Positions 46,213-57,183 are shown, counted from the stretch's first letter. The stretch is DNA of 64,000 nucleotides from Paracoccus methylovorus (GCF_016919705.1 NZ_CP070368.1:806001-870000); one strand, 5' to 3'. Notes: generated by a model from the letters alone, not told the origin. Made by a program: numbers and translations.

Positions 46213-47442
46213 ATGGACTATTCGGCCGCCCTCGATCAGGCTATCGGCAAGTTGCACGAAGAAGGGCGCTATCGCACCTTTATCGACATCGAACGCCGTA
46301 AAGGTGCCTATCCGCAGGCGGTCTGGACCCGGCCGGACGGGTCCGAGACCGAGATTACCGTGTGGTGTGGCAACGACTATCTGGGCATGGGTCAGCACCC
46401 CGTCGTGCTGGCCGCGATGCACGAGGCACTGGACGCCACGGGCGCCGGCTCGGGCGGGACCCGCAATATTTCGGGCACGACAGTCTATCATAAGCGGCTG
46501 GAGGCAGAGCTTTCCGATCTGCACGGCAAAGAGTCCGCCTTGGTCTTTTCCAGCGCCTATACTGCCAATGACGCGACGCTTTCGACGCTGCGCAAGCTGT
46601 TTCCCGGCCTGATTATCTATTCGGACGAGTTGAACCACGCCTCGATGATCGAAGGGATCAAGCGTTTCGATGGCGCCAAGCGCATCTTCCGTCACAATGA
46701 CGTCGAACATCTGCGCGAATTGCTGGCAGCCGACGATCCGGAGGCGCCGAAGCTGATCGCTTTTGAATCGATCTATTCGATGGATGGCGACTTTGGCCCC
46801 ATTTCCGCGATCTGCGATCTGGCAGACGAATTCAACGCCCTGACCTATCTGGACGAAGTGCACGCCGTCGGCATGTATGGCCCCCGCGGGGGCGGCGTGG
46901 CCGAGCGTGACGGGCTGACCGGGCGCATCGACATCTTCAACGGCACGCTGGGCAAGGCTTTTGGCGTCTTCGGCGGCTATATCGCGGCCTCTGCCAAGAT
47001 GATCGATGCGATCCGCTCTTATGCGCCGGGCTTTATCTTTACCACTTCGCTGCCGCCTGCGGTGGCGGCGGGCGCTGCGGCCTCGATCGCCTTCCTGAAA
47101 TCCGCCGAAGGGCAGTTGCTGCGCGACCAGCAGCAGTTGAACGCCCGCATCCTCAAGATGCGGTTGCGCGGCCTGGGCATGCCAATCATGGACCACGGCA
47201 GCCATATCGTGCCGGTGCATGTCGGCAATCCGGTGCACTGCAAGGCGTTGTCGGACCTGCTTTTGGCCGATTTCGGCATCTATGTGCAGCCGATCAACTT
47301 CCCCACCGTGCCGCGTGGGACCGAGCGGTTGCGCTTTACGCCCTCGCCAGTGCATGATCCCAAGCAGATCGACAGTCTGGTAAGGGCCATGGATAACCTT
47401 TGGTCACAGTGCAAACTGAACCGTTCAACTTCGGCTGCTTGA
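46213..47442 (+). CDS. hemA: 5-Aminolevulinate synthase
   Basis: A 409-residue PLP enzyme that condenses glycine and succinyl-CoA, the Shemin pathway typical of alphaproteobacteria. The PLP lysine is K248 in [22 protein letters not shown] (77-90) and the DEVHAVG motif (214-220) are conserved. AAGGGA precedes the ATG at 46213. A perfect FNR site lies upstream, so the entry to haem synthesis would rise at low oxygen together with hemN and the cbb3 oxidase. Confidence 0.97.
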   Translation: MDYSAALDQAIGKLHEEGRYRTFIDIERRKGAYPQAVWTRPDGSETEITVWCGNDYLGMGQHPVVLAAMHEALDATGAGSGGTRNISGTTVYHKRLEAELSDLHGKESALVFSSAYTANDATLSTLRKLFPGLIIYSDELNHASMIEGIKRFDGAKRIFRHNDVEHLRELLAADDPEAPKLIAFESIYSMDGDFGPISAICDLADEFNALTYLDEVHAVGMYGPRGGGVAERDGLTGRIDIFNGTLGKAFGVFGGYIAASAKMIDAIRSYAPGFIFTTSLPPAVAAGAAASIAFLKSAEGQLLRDQQQLNARILKMRLRGLGMPIMDHGSHIVPVHVGNPVHCKALSDLLLADFGIYVQPINFPTVPRGTERLRFTPSPVHDPKQIDSLVRAMDNLWSQCKLNRSTSAA

Positions 47443-47550
47443 AGCGGTTTCGGGGTGAAGACCTCTCGCGCCCGTGATAACCTTGCTTTAATCAAGTTGT
47501 GAGAGTCTTCCGATTCGGGAGGATGAGCAGCAAAGAATGGGGCAGGCGCA

Positions 47551-48771
47551 ATGATCGGGCTAAGGGGGAATCCCCCGTCTCATGGCCATGAGGAATCGGC
47601 GGCATTGCCGCCCGGTTTCGACGATCCTGATATTCGTCTCGGTGACCTGATGCGAGGCGAACGAGCCACGCTGGGCAAATCGCTTCTGGATGTCCAGCGC
47701 GAGTTGCGTATTCGTGCCTCCTATGTTGCAGCTATCGAAAACTGCGACATTTCCGCCTTTGACACGCCCAGCTTCATCGCGGGCTATGTGCGCTCTTACG
47801 CGCGCTATCTCGGTATGGATTCCGACTGGACCTTCCGGCGTTTCTGTCAGGAATCAGGCTTCCAGCCCACGCACGGCATGGCGCCCGCAGCTTCGGGACC
47901 GAAACCGCAGCGGCGGCCTTCGGACCCGGCCGAGGCGCTTGCCAATCCGCATCCGATCTTCCTGCCCAAGCAGGAAAGCCTCTGGAACTCCATCGAGCCA
48001 CGCGCCATCGGCTCGCTGCTGGTGATGATCGTTCTGGCCTGCGGTTTGGGCTATGGTGGTTGGGCCGTGCTGCAAGAGGTGCAGAAGGTCAATCTGACCC
48101 CCGGCGATCAGGCTCCCGGTATGATCGCCGCGCTCGACCCGGTGCAAGAGGCTGCCGAGCCCGAGACAGTCGAATCTGCGCAGGTCAACCTGCCAAGACC
48201 CGAGGGGCTGGACCGCACCTATCGTCCGCAGGCACTTGAGGTGCCGGTATTGGTGGCCCGCGACGGACCCATCGCCGCCATCGATCCGGGGCTTAATGCG
48301 CCGGCGATGCAGCCCGAAAGTGCCGAGCTCGCGATACGCAGCGCCGCCGCTCAGGATCAAATCTATGGTCCGCTGATGCCGGCCGAACAGGTGGCGGTGC
48401 GCACGGTTGCGCCCGATGCGCCTGAGGTCGAGATCCTTGCGGCCCGCCCGGCTTGGGTGCGGGTCACTTCGGCCGATGGCACCGTGCTTCTGGAAAAGAC
48501 CATGGATGCGGGCGAACGCTTTGCCTTGCCCAAGCTCGAAGCGCCGCCGGTGCTGCGGGCGGGAAACTCCGGCGCGATCTATTTCGCGGTAAACGGCCGC
48601 ACTTATGGCCCGGCCGCTCCGGGGGCGAAGGTGGTCAAGAACGTCGAACTGTCGCCCAACGCGCTGACCGCGCAATTTGCCTTTGCCGATGTGACCAAGG
48701 ATCCGCAGCTGGCCGAGATGGTCGCGCTGGCCTCGGCCGGCCAGTCGGAACAGGCCCCCGTACAGGAATGA
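47551..48771 (+). CDS. RodZ-like helix-turn-helix membrane protein
   Basis: A 406-residue protein. An N-terminal XRE-type helix-turn-helix (about residues 30-100: LGKSLLDVQRELRIRASYV, then YVRSYARYLGMD) is followed by a linker, one membrane span (about 150-170) and a C-terminal periplasmic part with a DUF4115-like domain (RPAWVRVTSADGTVLLE). This is the RodZ architecture, which links MreB to the rod complex. The rodZ-ispG neighbourhood seen here is widespread in proteobacteria. A role in cell shape is therefore probable. Confidence 0.85.
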   Translation: MIGLRGNPPSHGHEESAALPPGFDDPDIRLGDLMRGERATLGKSLLDVQRELRIRASYVAAIENCDISAFDTPSFIAGYVRSYARYLGMDSDWTFRRFCQESGFQPTHGMAPAASGPKPQRRPSDPAEALANPHPIFLPKQESLWNSIEPRAIGSLLVMIVLACGLGYGGWAVLQEVQKVNLTPGDQAPGMIAALDPVQEAAEPETVESAQVNLPRPEGLDRTYRPQALEVPVLVARDGPIAAIDPGLNAPAMQPESAELAIRSAAAQDQIYGPLMPAEQVAVRTVAPDAPEVEILAARPAWVRVTSADGTVLLEKTMDAGERFALPKLEAPPVLRAGNSGAIYFAVNGRTYGPAAPGAKVVKNVELSPNALTAQFAFADVTKDPQLAEMVALASAGQSEQAPVQE

Positions 48772-48903
48772 TCCGCACCACCCGTATCTGGTCACGGATG
48801 CGGCATCCCTTAGCCTGCGGGGATCGGATGGGTTGCCCGCCCGGTCGCATCAGCCTATCTCTCACGGGTGAATCCGCTTCTGGCGCAGGAAAAGGCCCCA
48901 GCC

Positions 48904-50028
48904 ATGTCGCATAATCCGATCCGCCCTTGGCGCAATATCGACCGGCGCAAGTCGCGCCAGATCATGGTCGGCAATGTCCCGGTAGGGGGCGATGCGCCGA
49001 TCAGCGTGCAGACCATGACCAATACGGATACGTCGGATGTGCGGGCGACGCTGGATCAGATACTCCGCGCGGCGGATGTCGGTGCCGATATCGTGCGGGT
49101 ATCGACCCCGGACGAGGCTTCGACCCGGGCCCTGCGCGAGATCTGCCGTGAAAGCCCGGTGCCGATCGTGGCCGATATCCATTTCCACTACAAACGCGCC
49201 ATTGAGGCGGCCGAGGCCGGCGCCGCATGTCTGCGCATCAATCCCGGCAATATCGGCGACGCCGCCCGCGTCCGCGAAGTGATCAAGGCGGCCAAGGACC
49301 ACGGCTGCTCGATTCGCATCGGTGTAAATGCCGGCAGTCTGGAAAAACACCTGCTGGAAAAATATGGCGAACCGTGCCCCGATGCGATGGTGGAATCCGG
49401 CCTAGATCACATCCGTATCCTGCAAGATAACGATTTTCACGAGTTCAAGATCAGCGTGAAAGCCAGCGACGTTTTCCTTGCCGCCGCCGCCTATCAGCAA
49501 CTGGCCGAGGCCACGGATGCCCCCATACACTTGGGCATCACCGAAGCGGGCGGCTTGATGTCAGGCACCGTGAAGTCGGCCGTCGGCCTTGGCAACCTTT
49601 TATGGATGGGCATCGGCGACACGATCCGCGTCAGCCTTTCGGCTGATCTGGTGGAAGAGGTCAAGGTCGGTTTCGAGATCCTGAAAGGGCTGGGCCTTCG
49701 CACCCGCGGCGTGCAGATCATTTCTTGCCCCAGTTGCGCGCGGCAGGGTTTCGACGTGATCAAGACGGTCGAGATTCTGGAAAAGCGCCTTGAGCACATC
49801 AAGACGCCGATGAGCCTGTCGATCATCGGCTGCGTGGTGAATGGCCCGGGCGAGGCGCTGATGACCGATATCGGTTTCACCGGCGGTGGGGCGGGTTCCG
49901 GCATGGTCTATCTGGCCGGCAAGCAGAACCATAAGATGACGAATGCGCAGATGGTCGATCACATCGTCGAACTGGTCGAGAAGCGCGCGGCCGAGATCGA
50001 GACCACGCAATCCGCCGCCGCCGAATAA
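48904..50028 (+). CDS. ispG: 4-Hydroxy-3-methylbut-2-enyl diphosphate synthase
   Basis: A 374-residue [4Fe-4S] enzyme of the non-mevalonate isoprenoid pathway (GcpE), converting MEcPP to HMBPP. It has the TIM-barrel start [12 protein letters not shown] and the cluster Cys residues in SCPSCARQ and [10 protein letters not shown] chose the ATG at 48904 with AGGAAAAGG upstream; a GTG at 48868 would add 12 residues. It follows the RodZ-like gene. A hairpin follows its stop codon. Confidence 0.96.
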   Translation: MSHNPIRPWRNIDRRKSRQIMVGNVPVGGDAPISVQTMTNTDTSDVRATLDQILRAADVGADIVRVSTPDEASTRALREICRESPVPIVADIHFHYKRAIEAAEAGAACLRINPGNIGDAARVREVIKAAKDHGCSIRIGVNAGSLEKHLLEKYGEPCPDAMVESGLDHIRILQDNDFHEFKISVKASDVFLAAAAYQQLAEATDAPIHLGITEAGGLMSGTVKSAVGLGNLLWMGIGDTIRVSLSADLVEEVKVGFEILKGLGLRTRGVQIISCPSCARQGFDVIKTVEILEKRLEHIKTPMSLSIIGCVVNGPGEALMTDIGFTGGGAGSGMVYLAGKQNHKMTNAQMVDHIVELVEKRAAEIETTQSAAAE

Positions 50029-50034
50029 GCGCAA

Positions 50035-50055
50035 GGGCGGCCGTTTGTGCCGCCC
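50035..50055 (+). terminator. GC hairpin after ispG
   Basis: GGGCGGC-CGTTTGT-GCCGCCC, a perfect seven-base stem beginning seven bases after the ispG stop; not followed by a U run, but by the inverted repeat copy R7. Confidence 0.6.
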
Positions 50056-50059
50056 CCAA

Positions 50060-50081
50060 CTTCTTCGTTGCCCAAATACCC
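50060..50081 (-). repeat. Intergenic repeat copy R7
   Basis: On the minus strand reads GGGTATTTGGGCAACGAAGA then AG, in sense with the DsbA-like gene that ends at 50120. A second, weaker copy of its left half (GATATTTTGC) lies at about 50112-50103 of the plus strand. It sits between convergent genes. Confidence 0.6.
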
Positions 50082-50119
50082 ATGCTCCCGCGCAGCAAAC
50101 GCAGCGTGGGATATTTTGC

Positions 50120-50872
50120 TCAGCCCTCGGTCTTTGCCTCGCGCGCTCGGGCGACGGTGCTTTCCAGCCCTTCGGCCGGCATCCCGCGCAGCATCTCGCC
50201 ATCGATGATGAATGTGGGCGTGCCCATGATACGCATTTGCTCGGCAAGCTGGTGGTTCTTGCGCAAGACGGCCGAGACATCTTCGGTGTTCATGCGGTTC
50301 AAAACGGCTTGGCTGTCCAGGTCCAGATCGCCGGCAAGCTTGGCCAGGCTTTCCAGATTGACCGGTCCGCGCGATTCCATCAGCGCGTCATGCGCCTTTT
50401 TATAGGCATCCGGCCCGGCCTCTTGCTGCACTGCGACGGCGAAACGTGCGGCCATGTCGCTTTCCTGGGTCAGGATCGGGAACTCCTTCAGGATCCAGCG
50501 GATATTGCCATCAGCCGAAATCAGTTTTTCCACATCCGGGCTGACCCGCTTGCAGACGCCGCAGCGATAGTCGATGAACTCGACAAGGGTCACGTCGCCC
50601 TCGGGATTGCCGCCGATCCAGCTATGGCCATCCTCGAAGATCGCCTTGCTGTTGTTTTCCACCAGCAACTCGTCGTTCTTGGACTCGTCGGCAAGGCGGC
50701 GCTCTTCCAGCACGTTGATCGACTCGATCAGCACGTCGGGATTGGCCATCAGATAGTCGCGCACTGCTTCGCCAAAGGCAGCCTTTTCGGTCTCGGTCAT
50801 GTTCGCCGGATCGAAGGCGGCGGCGGGCAGGGCGGTCGCCGTCAGCAGGGCGGCGGTCAGAATGGCTTTCAT
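50120..50872 (-). CDS. DsbA-family periplasmic thiol oxidoreductase
   Basis: A 250-residue thioredoxin-fold protein with a signal peptide (ALPAAA at about residues 14-19) and the redox pair C104-GV-C107 in DYRCGVCKR. The cis-Pro is in GTPTFIIDGEM. It belongs to the Com1-like/DsbA group with an N-terminal extension (residues 21-90) that is sometimes linked to oligomerisation. It would form or isomerise disulfides in the periplasm. Its gene stands alone, convergent with ispG. Confidence 0.87.
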   Translation of the reverse strand: MKAILTAALLTATALPAAAFDPANMTETEKAAFGEAVRDYLMANPDVLIESINVLEERRLADESKNDELLVENNSKAIFEDGHSWIGGNPEGDVTLVEFIDYRCGVCKRVSPDVEKLISADGNIRWILKEFPILTQESDMAARFAVAVQQEAGPDAYKKAHDALMESRGPVNLESLAKLAGDLDLDSQAVLNRMNTEDVSAVLRKNHQLAEQMRIMGTPTFIIDGEMLRGMPAEGLESTVARAREAKTEG

Positions 50873-51003
50873 CCAGGGGTCCTTTCCAGTTGACGGCAAT
50901 CTGGCCCGTCCATTGCGGTGTTGCAAGCATTCCGCCCAAGGCTCACGCGGGCTTGACCGCCCCCGCCGCAGACGTGATACCCGGCCAAAACCACGAGGCA
51001 GAC

Positions 51004-52140
51004 ATGAGACAATCCCGCCGCGGCCAGGTCGATCCCTTTATCGTCATGGATGTGATGGAAGCCGCCCGCAAGGCCGAGGCGCAGGGGCGACGCATCATTC
51101 ATATGGAGGTGGGCCAGCCCTCGACCCCCGCGCCGATGGGCGCGCGCCGTGCGCTGGCTGCGTCTCTTGACCGGCCGCTGGGCTATACGGTTGCGCTGGG
51201 TCTGCCAGAGTTGCGTCAAAGCATCGCACAGCTTTACCGGCGCTGGTACGGGCTCGATCTTGATCCGCAGCGGGTGGTGATCACGCCGGGCTCCAGCGGG
51301 GCTTTCATCCTGGCGTTTTCGGCGCTGTTCGACGCGGGCGAGCGGGTGGCGCTGGGTGAGCCGGGCTATCCCAGCTATCGCCAGATCCTGCGCGCCATGT
51401 CGCTGCAGCCCGTCGGCATCCAGACCAGGGCCGAGGATCGCTATCAACCCCGCCCGCAGGATTTGCCGACGGATGCGCAGGGGCTGATCCTTGCCTCGCC
51501 CGGCAATCCCTCCGGCACGGTGCTGCGCCGCGAGGAACTGGCGGGTTTGACCGCGCGCGCGGCCGAATTGGGGATGAGCGTCATCTCGGACGAGATCTAT
51601 CACGGGTTGGATTACGGTGCGGGATTTCATTCCGCGCTGGAGGTGTCGGACGACGTGTTCGTCATCAACAGCTTCTCAAAGTATTTCAGCATGACGGGCT
51701 GGCGCGTCGGTTGGATGGTGGTGCCCGAAAGCATGATCCGCACCGTTGAACGGATTGCACAGAACATGTTCATCTGCCCGCCGCATGCAAGCCAGGTCGC
51801 TGCCCTCGCCGCCATGGACTGCGTCGATGAGGCCGAGGCCAATCTGGCAGTCTATGCCGCGAACCGCCAGTTGATGCTGGACCGGCTGCCCAGGATCGGC
51901 TTTTCCCGCATCGCCCCGCCCGAGGGCGCATTCTATATTTATGCCGACGTGTCGGACCTGACTGAAAACAGCCTGAACTTTGCTGCGGAAATTCTTGAAA
52001 AAGCTGGGGTCGCGGTGACGCCGGGTCTGGATTTCGACCCGCGTCGCGGCGCGCGGACACTGCGCTTCAGCTATGCCGCCGGGACAGCCGAGATTACCGA
52101 AGGACTGGACCGGCTGGCAGCATTCATGGCGGTCCGATGA
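51004..52140 (+). CDS. Class I/II pyridoxal-phosphate aminotransferase
   Basis: A 378-residue fold-type I aminotransferase. The PLP lysine is K226 in SFSKYFSMTGWRVGW; SPGNPSGT and the SDEIYHGLDY segment supply other cofactor contacts. The substrate cannot be assigned. The ATG at 51004 is preceded by ACGAGGCAG. Its TGA overlaps the start of the amidase gene by four bases (ATGA), so it leads an operon with the cell-wall genes amiC-like and PBP1A, although a wall role for it is unproved. Confidence 0.88.
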   Translation: MRQSRRGQVDPFIVMDVMEAARKAEAQGRRIIHMEVGQPSTPAPMGARRALAASLDRPLGYTVALGLPELRQSIAQLYRRWYGLDLDPQRVVITPGSSGAFILAFSALFDAGERVALGEPGYPSYRQILRAMSLQPVGIQTRAEDRYQPRPQDLPTDAQGLILASPGNPSGTVLRREELAGLTARAAELGMSVISDEIYHGLDYGAGFHSALEVSDDVFVINSFSKYFSMTGWRVGWMVVPESMIRTVERIAQNMFICPPHASQVAALAAMDCVDEAEANLAVYAANRQLMLDRLPRIGFSRIAPPEGAFYIYADVSDLTENSLNFAAEILEKAGVAVTPGLDFDPRRGARTLRFSYAAGTAEITEGLDRLAAFMAVR

Positions 52141-53372
52141 GATGGCTTTGCGCGGTCTTGTTGCTGCTGCTGGCGTGGCCCGCGCTGGCCGACAACGGCG
52201 GGCGCTCGGCCTTGGCAACCGTCGATCTGACGCAGTCTTCGCTGACGGCCGAGGGGCGGGACCGGGGCAAGCCGCGCCCGATGGAACTGCGGTTGACGCT
52301 TAGCCAGCCGGTGCCTTACCGGGTCTATTTCCTTGACGGTCCGCCGCGTCTGGTGGTCGATTTCCGCGAGATCGATTTTTCCGGCACCGAAGCCGAGGCA
52401 TTGCCGGGCCGCGATCTGGTGCCGGCACTGCGCTGGGGGCGGTTCCGCCCGGGCTGGTCGCGTCTGGTGATGGAGTTGCCCGGCCCCTATGCGTTGCGCC
52501 TTGCGGTGCAAAGCCCGGCCGAAGGTGGTGCCCGCGGCGCGCTGGTCAAGCTGCGTATCGAGCCGGTTGGCCAAAAGGATTTCGTTACCCGCGGCAATGC
52601 GCTGTCTGCGCTTTGGGACCTGCCGACGCCAGCCGATGTAACGGCCCTGCCACCGCGCCGCACGGGCGAGCGCCCCTTGCGTGTGGCACTGGACCCCGGT
52701 CATGGCGGCCACGATCCCGGCGCGCAGGTGGGCGCGATCAGCGAGGCGGCGCTGATGCTGAGCTTTGCCCGCGAACTTACTGAGATCCTGACCCGCGCCG
52801 GGTTCGAGGTCGTCGCCACCCGCAACGACGACAATTTCATCCCGTTGGAGCGGCGCATGACCATCGCGCGCGCGAAACAGGCCGATCTGTTCATCTCTTT
52901 GCATGCCGATGCGCTGCCGGCGGGCGAGGCGGCGGGGCTGTCGATCTATATGTGGAACCCGCAGGCCGACGACCGCGCCACACGTGAACTGGCCATGCGT
53001 CATGACCGGGCCGATCTGCTGGCCGGGCTGGATCTGGCCGGAACCGACGATCAACTGGCCGATGTCCTGATGGATCTGGTGCGGACCGAGACGCATCCAC
53101 GTTCCGAGGCATTTGCCAAATTCACGGTATCCGAGCTTAATCGGGCGGGTATCGCCATGCACCGCACCCCGGTGCGCGGTGCGGCGTTTTCGGTGCTGAA
53201 ATCGCCCGACATTCCCTCGGTCCTGATCGAGCTGGGCTTTCTGACCGATGCCGGCGACCGGGCCAATCTGTTCGACCCGGACTGGCGCGCGCGTACTGCG
53301 CAAGCGCTGACTCAGGCGATCAGCCTGTGGGCGCAAGATGATGCTGCCCGTGCAGTTTTGCTGCGTAAATAG
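52137..53372 (+). CDS. N-acetylmuramoyl-L-alanine amidase (AMIN + Amidase_3)
   Basis: A 411-residue exported amidase. A signal peptide (residues 1-18, cleavage after ALA) precedes an AMIN-like domain (about 25-150) that binds peptidoglycan near the divisome, and a catalytic Amidase_3 domain with zinc ligands at DPGHGGHDPG (H189), an E further on, and SLHAD. It cleaves peptide stems from glycan during daughter-cell separation. It overlaps the upstream aminotransferase gene and precedes PBP1A. Confidence 0.92.
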   Translation: MRWLCAVLLLLLAWPALADNGGRSALATVDLTQSSLTAEGRDRGKPRPMELRLTLSQPVPYRVYFLDGPPRLVVDFREIDFSGTEAEALPGRDLVPALRWGRFRPGWSRLVMELPGPYALRLAVQSPAEGGARGALVKLRIEPVGQKDFVTRGNALSALWDLPTPADVTALPPRRTGERPLRVALDPGHGGHDPGAQVGAISEAALMLSFARELTEILTRAGFEVVATRNDDNFIPLERRMTIARAKQADLFISLHADALPAGEAAGLSIYMWNPQADDRATRELAMRHDRADLLAGLDLAGTDDQLADVLMDLVRTETHPRSEAFAKFTVSELNRAGIAMHRTPVRGAAFSVLKSPDIPSVLIELGFLTDAGDRANLFDPDWRARTAQALTQAISLWAQDDAARAVLLRK

Positions 53373-53442
53373 CGCAAGGTTGCTTTGACGGGCGCGGCCC
53401 TGCTGTCTATAGAGGCGCAGGTTATCCCCAGAGGCTTGCCCA

Positions 53443-55980
53443 TTGCTGCGCTTCCTGCTGTCCTTCGTCGGTGCGATCTTTTCATGGTTCGTGACCGCAA
53501 TCTTTTTCATCGCCCTGACAGTCGGCGCGGTGTTCTGGATGTATTCGCGCGACCTGCCAAGCCATGAGCAACTGGCCCAATATGCGCCCAAGACCATCAG
53601 CCGGATCTATTCCGCAGAAGGGCGGCTGATCGACGAATTTGCCGAGGAACGTCGCATTTTCGTGCCCATCGACGAAATCCCGCCGTTGGTAAAGCAGGCC
53701 TTCGTCAGCGCCGAGGACAAGCATTTCTACAGCCATCACGGCTTTGACCCGATGGGCATGGGCAAGGCGGCGCTGGATGCGATCAGTTCGGGCGGACGCA
53801 ACCTGCGCGGTGCCTCGACCATCACCCAGCAGGTGATGAAGAACTTTCTGCTGTCCAGCGATCGCAGCGTCGAGCGCAAGATCAAGGAACTGATCCTGGC
53901 CACCCGGCTGGAATCGACCCTGTCCAAGGACCAGATCCTTGAGCTTTACCTCAACGAGATCTTTCTGGGCCAAAACAGTTTTGGCGTGGCGGCTGCGGCG
54001 CAAAGCTATTTCAACAAGCCGCTGACCGAACTTACCCCGCACGAGGCTGCGACGCTGGCTGCAATGCCCAAGGCTCCGGGCCGCTATCACCCGGTCCGCG
54101 CCAAGGAGGCCCTGACCGAACGGCGCGATTACGTCCTGCGCGAGATGTGGCAAAACGGCTATATAGATCAAGCCACTTACGAGGCAGAGGTGCAGCAGCC
54201 GCTGCGCTCGGTGCAGAATGGCGACTTCCCTGCCTTTCAGGAGCAGTTGCCGCCTCGCGATTATTTCACCGACGAGATTCGGCGCCAGCTTTCCGCGCAA
54301 TTCGGCGCCGAGGAATTCTTTGGCGGCGGTCTGGCCATCCGGGCGACCATCGATCCCAAGCTGCAGAACGTGGCCGCACATGCGCTGCAACAGGCGCTAG
54401 AAAAATACGACCGCGGCCGCGGTGTCTGGCGCGGCACCCGCGTCCGTATCCCTGCCGAGCAACTGGGCGATGAAGCGGTGTGGCGCGCGGCGCTGTCCGA
54501 TGCCGATGTGCCGCGCGATATCGAGGGCTGGTTCCCGGCCGTCGTTCTGGCGCTGGACAAGGCCGACGCCACCATCGGCATCGAGGATCAGCAAGGCACG
54601 GCCACCATACCCGCCAAGGACGTGCAATGGGCGCGCAAGCGGCATGCCGACGGCACGCTGGGGGCCAAGGCCAAGGTCGCATCGGATCTGCTGGAGCTTG
54701 GCGATGTGGTGCTGGTGCGCCGTATGGTCAGCGACAGTGACGGCAGCTTTATCCGTTGGACCCTGCGTCAGGTGCCCGAAGTTCAGGGCGGTTTCATGGC
54801 CATGGACGTCAACACCGGCCGCGTCATCGCCATGCAGGGCGGCTTCAGCTATCAAAGCTCGGTTTTCAACCGCGCGACGCAGGCGCAGCGCCAGCCGGGG
54901 TCAAGCTTCAAGCCTTTCGTCTATGCGGCGGCGCTGGATTCAGGCTTCAACCCGGCCACCATCATCGTCGATGAGCCCATCACTCTGAACACGCCGCAGG
55001 GACTGTGGACCCCAAAGAACGCCAGCGGCAGGTTCTATGGCCCCACCCCGATGCGCACAGGCATCGAGCAGTCGCGCAACCTGATGACCATCCGTATCGC
55101 CCAGGATATTGGCATGGATACGGTGGCCAAATATGCCGAGAAATTCGGGGTCTACGACCATCTTGGCCATTTCCTTGCCAACAGTCTCGGGGCGCAGGAA
55201 ACGACCCTGTTCAAGATGGTCGCGGCCTATGCCATGTTCGCCAACGGCGGCGAGCGGGTGGAACCTACCCTGGTCGACCGCGTGCAGGACCGGCGCGGAC
55301 GCACCATCTATCGCCATGACCAAAGCGAATGCGTGACCTGCGCCCAGCCCTCGCTGCCGCCCGGTGCCGCGCCCCAGATCCGCTCGAACCGCGAGCAGGT
55401 GATGGACGCGATTACCGCCTATCAGCTGACTTCGATGCTGGAAGGCGTGGTCAAGCGCGGCTCGGGACGCGGGGTCAGCCTGCCCGTGCCCGTCGCGGGC
55501 AAGACCGGCACCACGAATGATGCCAAGGACGTGTGGTTCATCGGTTTCACCTCGAACATCGTGGCCGGATGCTATCTGGGTTATGACCAGCCGCGCACGC
55601 TGGGTTCGAACGCCTTTGGCGGCACGCTTTGCGTGCCGGTCTTCAACGAGTTCATGCAAGAGGCGGTCAAGGAATTCGGCGGCACCGCCTTCAAGGTTCC
55701 GCCCGGCGGACATTTCGTCAACATCGACCGCTTCAGTGGCGCGATCCTTGGACCGGACGCCAAGGGTGACAACGTGATCGCCGAATATTTCCGCGATGGT
55801 CAGGATCTGTCCGGTATCGCATTGATCGACGGCGGTTTTGGCCGGGCCGATCCGGGCACGCTGCCGCTGTTTACCGAAGGACGCGATAGCGGGCAGGCGG
55901 TGACCACCTCGACCGGCAAGAAAAGGGTGATCCCGAAAAAGGCCGATTTCGGCACCCTGTCCTCGGGCGGGCTGTATTAG
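53443..55980 (+). CDS. mrcA: Penicillin-binding protein 1A
   Basis: An 845-residue bifunctional peptidoglycan synthase. One membrane span (about 8-34), a GT51 glycosyltransferase domain with catalytic E91 in SAEDKHFYSHHG, an OB-like domain (about 330-450) typical of proteobacterial PBP1A, and a transpeptidase domain with S487-x2-K490 (GSSFKPF), SRN and K687-TG motifs. The start is TTG at 53443 with AGAGG upstream; no ATG or GTG fits. It follows the amidase gene by 70 bases. Confidence 0.93.
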   Translation: MLRFLLSFVGAIFSWFVTAIFFIALTVGAVFWMYSRDLPSHEQLAQYAPKTISRIYSAEGRLIDEFAEERRIFVPIDEIPPLVKQAFVSAEDKHFYSHHGFDPMGMGKAALDAISSGGRNLRGASTITQQVMKNFLLSSDRSVERKIKELILATRLESTLSKDQILELYLNEIFLGQNSFGVAAAAQSYFNKPLTELTPHEAATLAAMPKAPGRYHPVRAKEALTERRDYVLREMWQNGYIDQATYEAEVQQPLRSVQNGDFPAFQEQLPPRDYFTDEIRRQLSAQFGAEEFFGGGLAIRATIDPKLQNVAAHALQQALEKYDRGRGVWRGTRVRIPAEQLGDEAVWRAALSDADVPRDIEGWFPAVVLALDKADATIGIEDQQGTATIPAKDVQWARKRHADGTLGAKAKVASDLLELGDVVLVRRMVSDSDGSFIRWTLRQVPEVQGGFMAMDVNTGRVIAMQGGFSYQSSVFNRATQAQRQPGSSFKPFVYAAALDSGFNPATIIVDEPITLNTPQGLWTPKNASGRFYGPTPMRTGIEQSRNLMTIRIAQDIGMDTVAKYAEKFGVYDHLGHFLANSLGAQETTLFKMVAAYAMFANGGERVEPTLVDRVQDRRGRTIYRHDQSECVTCAQPSLPPGAAPQIRSNREQVMDAITAYQLTSMLEGVVKRGSGRGVSLPVPVAGKTGTTNDAKDVWFIGFTSNIVAGCYLGYDQPRTLGSNAFGGTLCVPVFNEFMQEAVKEFGGTAFKVPPGGHFVNIDRFSGAILGPDAKGDNVIAEYFRDGQDLSGIALIDGGFGRADPGTLPLFTEGRDSGQAVTTSTGKKRVIPKKADFGTLSSGGLY

Positions 55981-56055
55981 AAGGGCGGGTTGCCGCCGCC
56001 CGCTGCCCGCGTTATTTGTCCTGCCCTATCCGAAATCCGAACCCAGAGAGTGCAG

Positions 56056-57183
56056 ATGCGCGCCGAAACCCAAGCCACCATCGAGGCGATCCGCAAATCG
56101 CTGAAACTGCTCGGCCAGCGCATGGACTGGGAAACCGCCCCGCACCGGCTGGAAGAACTGAACGCCATGATCGAGGCCGGCGATATCTGGTCCGATCCGG
56201 CGCGCGCCCAGAAGCTGATGCGCGACCGGCAGATGCTGTCGGATGCGGTCGAAACCTATCGCCGCATCGAAACCGAGCTGTCCGACAATGCCGAATTGAT
56301 CGAGCTGGGCGAAGCCGAGGGCGATGCCGAGATTGTCGCCGATGCCGAGGCTGCGCTGAAATCGCTGGCGGAAATGGCGGCGCAAAAAGAGCTTGAGGCG
56401 CTTTTGAACGGTGAGGCGGACGGCAACGACACCTTCCTGGAAATCAACGCCGGCGCCGGCGGCACGGAAAGCGCCGACTGGGCCAGCATGCTTGCACGGA
56501 TGTATGTCCGCTGGGCCGAGAAAAAAGGCTATAACGTCGAGCTTTTGTCCGAAACCCCCGGCGAAGAGGCGGGCATTCGTTCGGCAGCCTACAAGATCTC
56601 GGGCCCCAATGCCTATGGCTGGCTGAAGTCGGAATCGGGGGTGCATCGGCTGGTGCGTATCTCGCCCTATGATTCGGCGGCGCGGCGGCATACCTCGTTC
56701 AGTTCGGTCTGGGTCTACCCGGTGGTGGATGACAATATCGAGATCACCATCCCCGACAATGAGATCCGCATCGATACCTATCGCTCGTCCGGGGCGGGCG
56801 GACAGCACGTCAACACAACCGATTCGGCGGTGCGTATCACCCACCTGCCGACCGGGATCGTTGTGACCAGTTCGGAGAAATCCCAGCACCAGAACCGGGC
56901 AAACGCCATGGCGGCGCTGAAGGCGCGGCTGTACCAGCAGGAACTGGACAAGCGCAACGCCGTGATCAACGCCCAGCACGAGGCCAAGGGCGATGCCGGC
57001 TGGGGCAACCAGATCCGTTCCTATGTGCTGCACCCCTATCAGATGGTGAAGGACTTGCGCACCGGGCACGAGACCTCGGACACGCAAGGGGTGCTGGACG
57101 GCGCTTTGGACAGCTTCATGGCCGCCACTCTGGCTTTGGATGTGGCCGGCAAGTCGCGGGCCGAGGCGCAGGCCGAGGACTGA
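56056..57183 (+). CDS. prfB: Peptide chain release factor 2
   Basis: A 375-residue class I release factor reading UGA/UAA. The GGQ peptidyl-hydrolysis motif is G248-G249-Q250. The codon-recognition tripeptide is SPY (in [16 protein letters not shown]) where many RF2s have SPF, a variant common in alphaproteobacteria. The reading frame is continuous: there is no programmed +1 frameshift as found in E. coli prfB. It lies 75 bases after PBP1A, ATG preceded by CAGAGAGTGCAG. Confidence 0.95.
   Translation: MRAETQATIEAIRKSLKLLGQRMDWETAPHRLEELNAMIEAGDIWSDPARAQKLMRDRQMLSDAVETYRRIETELSDNAELIELGEAEGDAEIVADAEAALKSLAEMAAQKELEALLNGEADGNDTFLEINAGAGGTESADWASMLARMYVRWAEKKGYNVELLSETPGEEAGIRSAAYKISGPNAYGWLKSESGVHRLVRISPYDSAARRHTSFSSVWVYPVVDDNIEITIPDNEIRIDTYRSSGAGGQHVNTTDSAVRITHLPTGIVVTSSEKSQHQNRANAMAALKARLYQQELDKRNAVINAQHEAKGDAGWGNQIRSYVLHPYQMVKDLRTGHETSDTQGVLDGALDSFMAATLALDVAGKSRAEAQAED

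Noticed and set aside
47470..47500. CTTGCTTTAATCAAG upstream of the RodZ-like gene as an FNR site
   Set aside because: The half-sites are separated by one base too few (13 in total, not 14) and the left half does not match TTGAY.
56056..57183. Programmed frameshift in prfB
   Set aside because: The E. coli-type internal UGA and slippery site are absent; the frame is continuous from the ATG.
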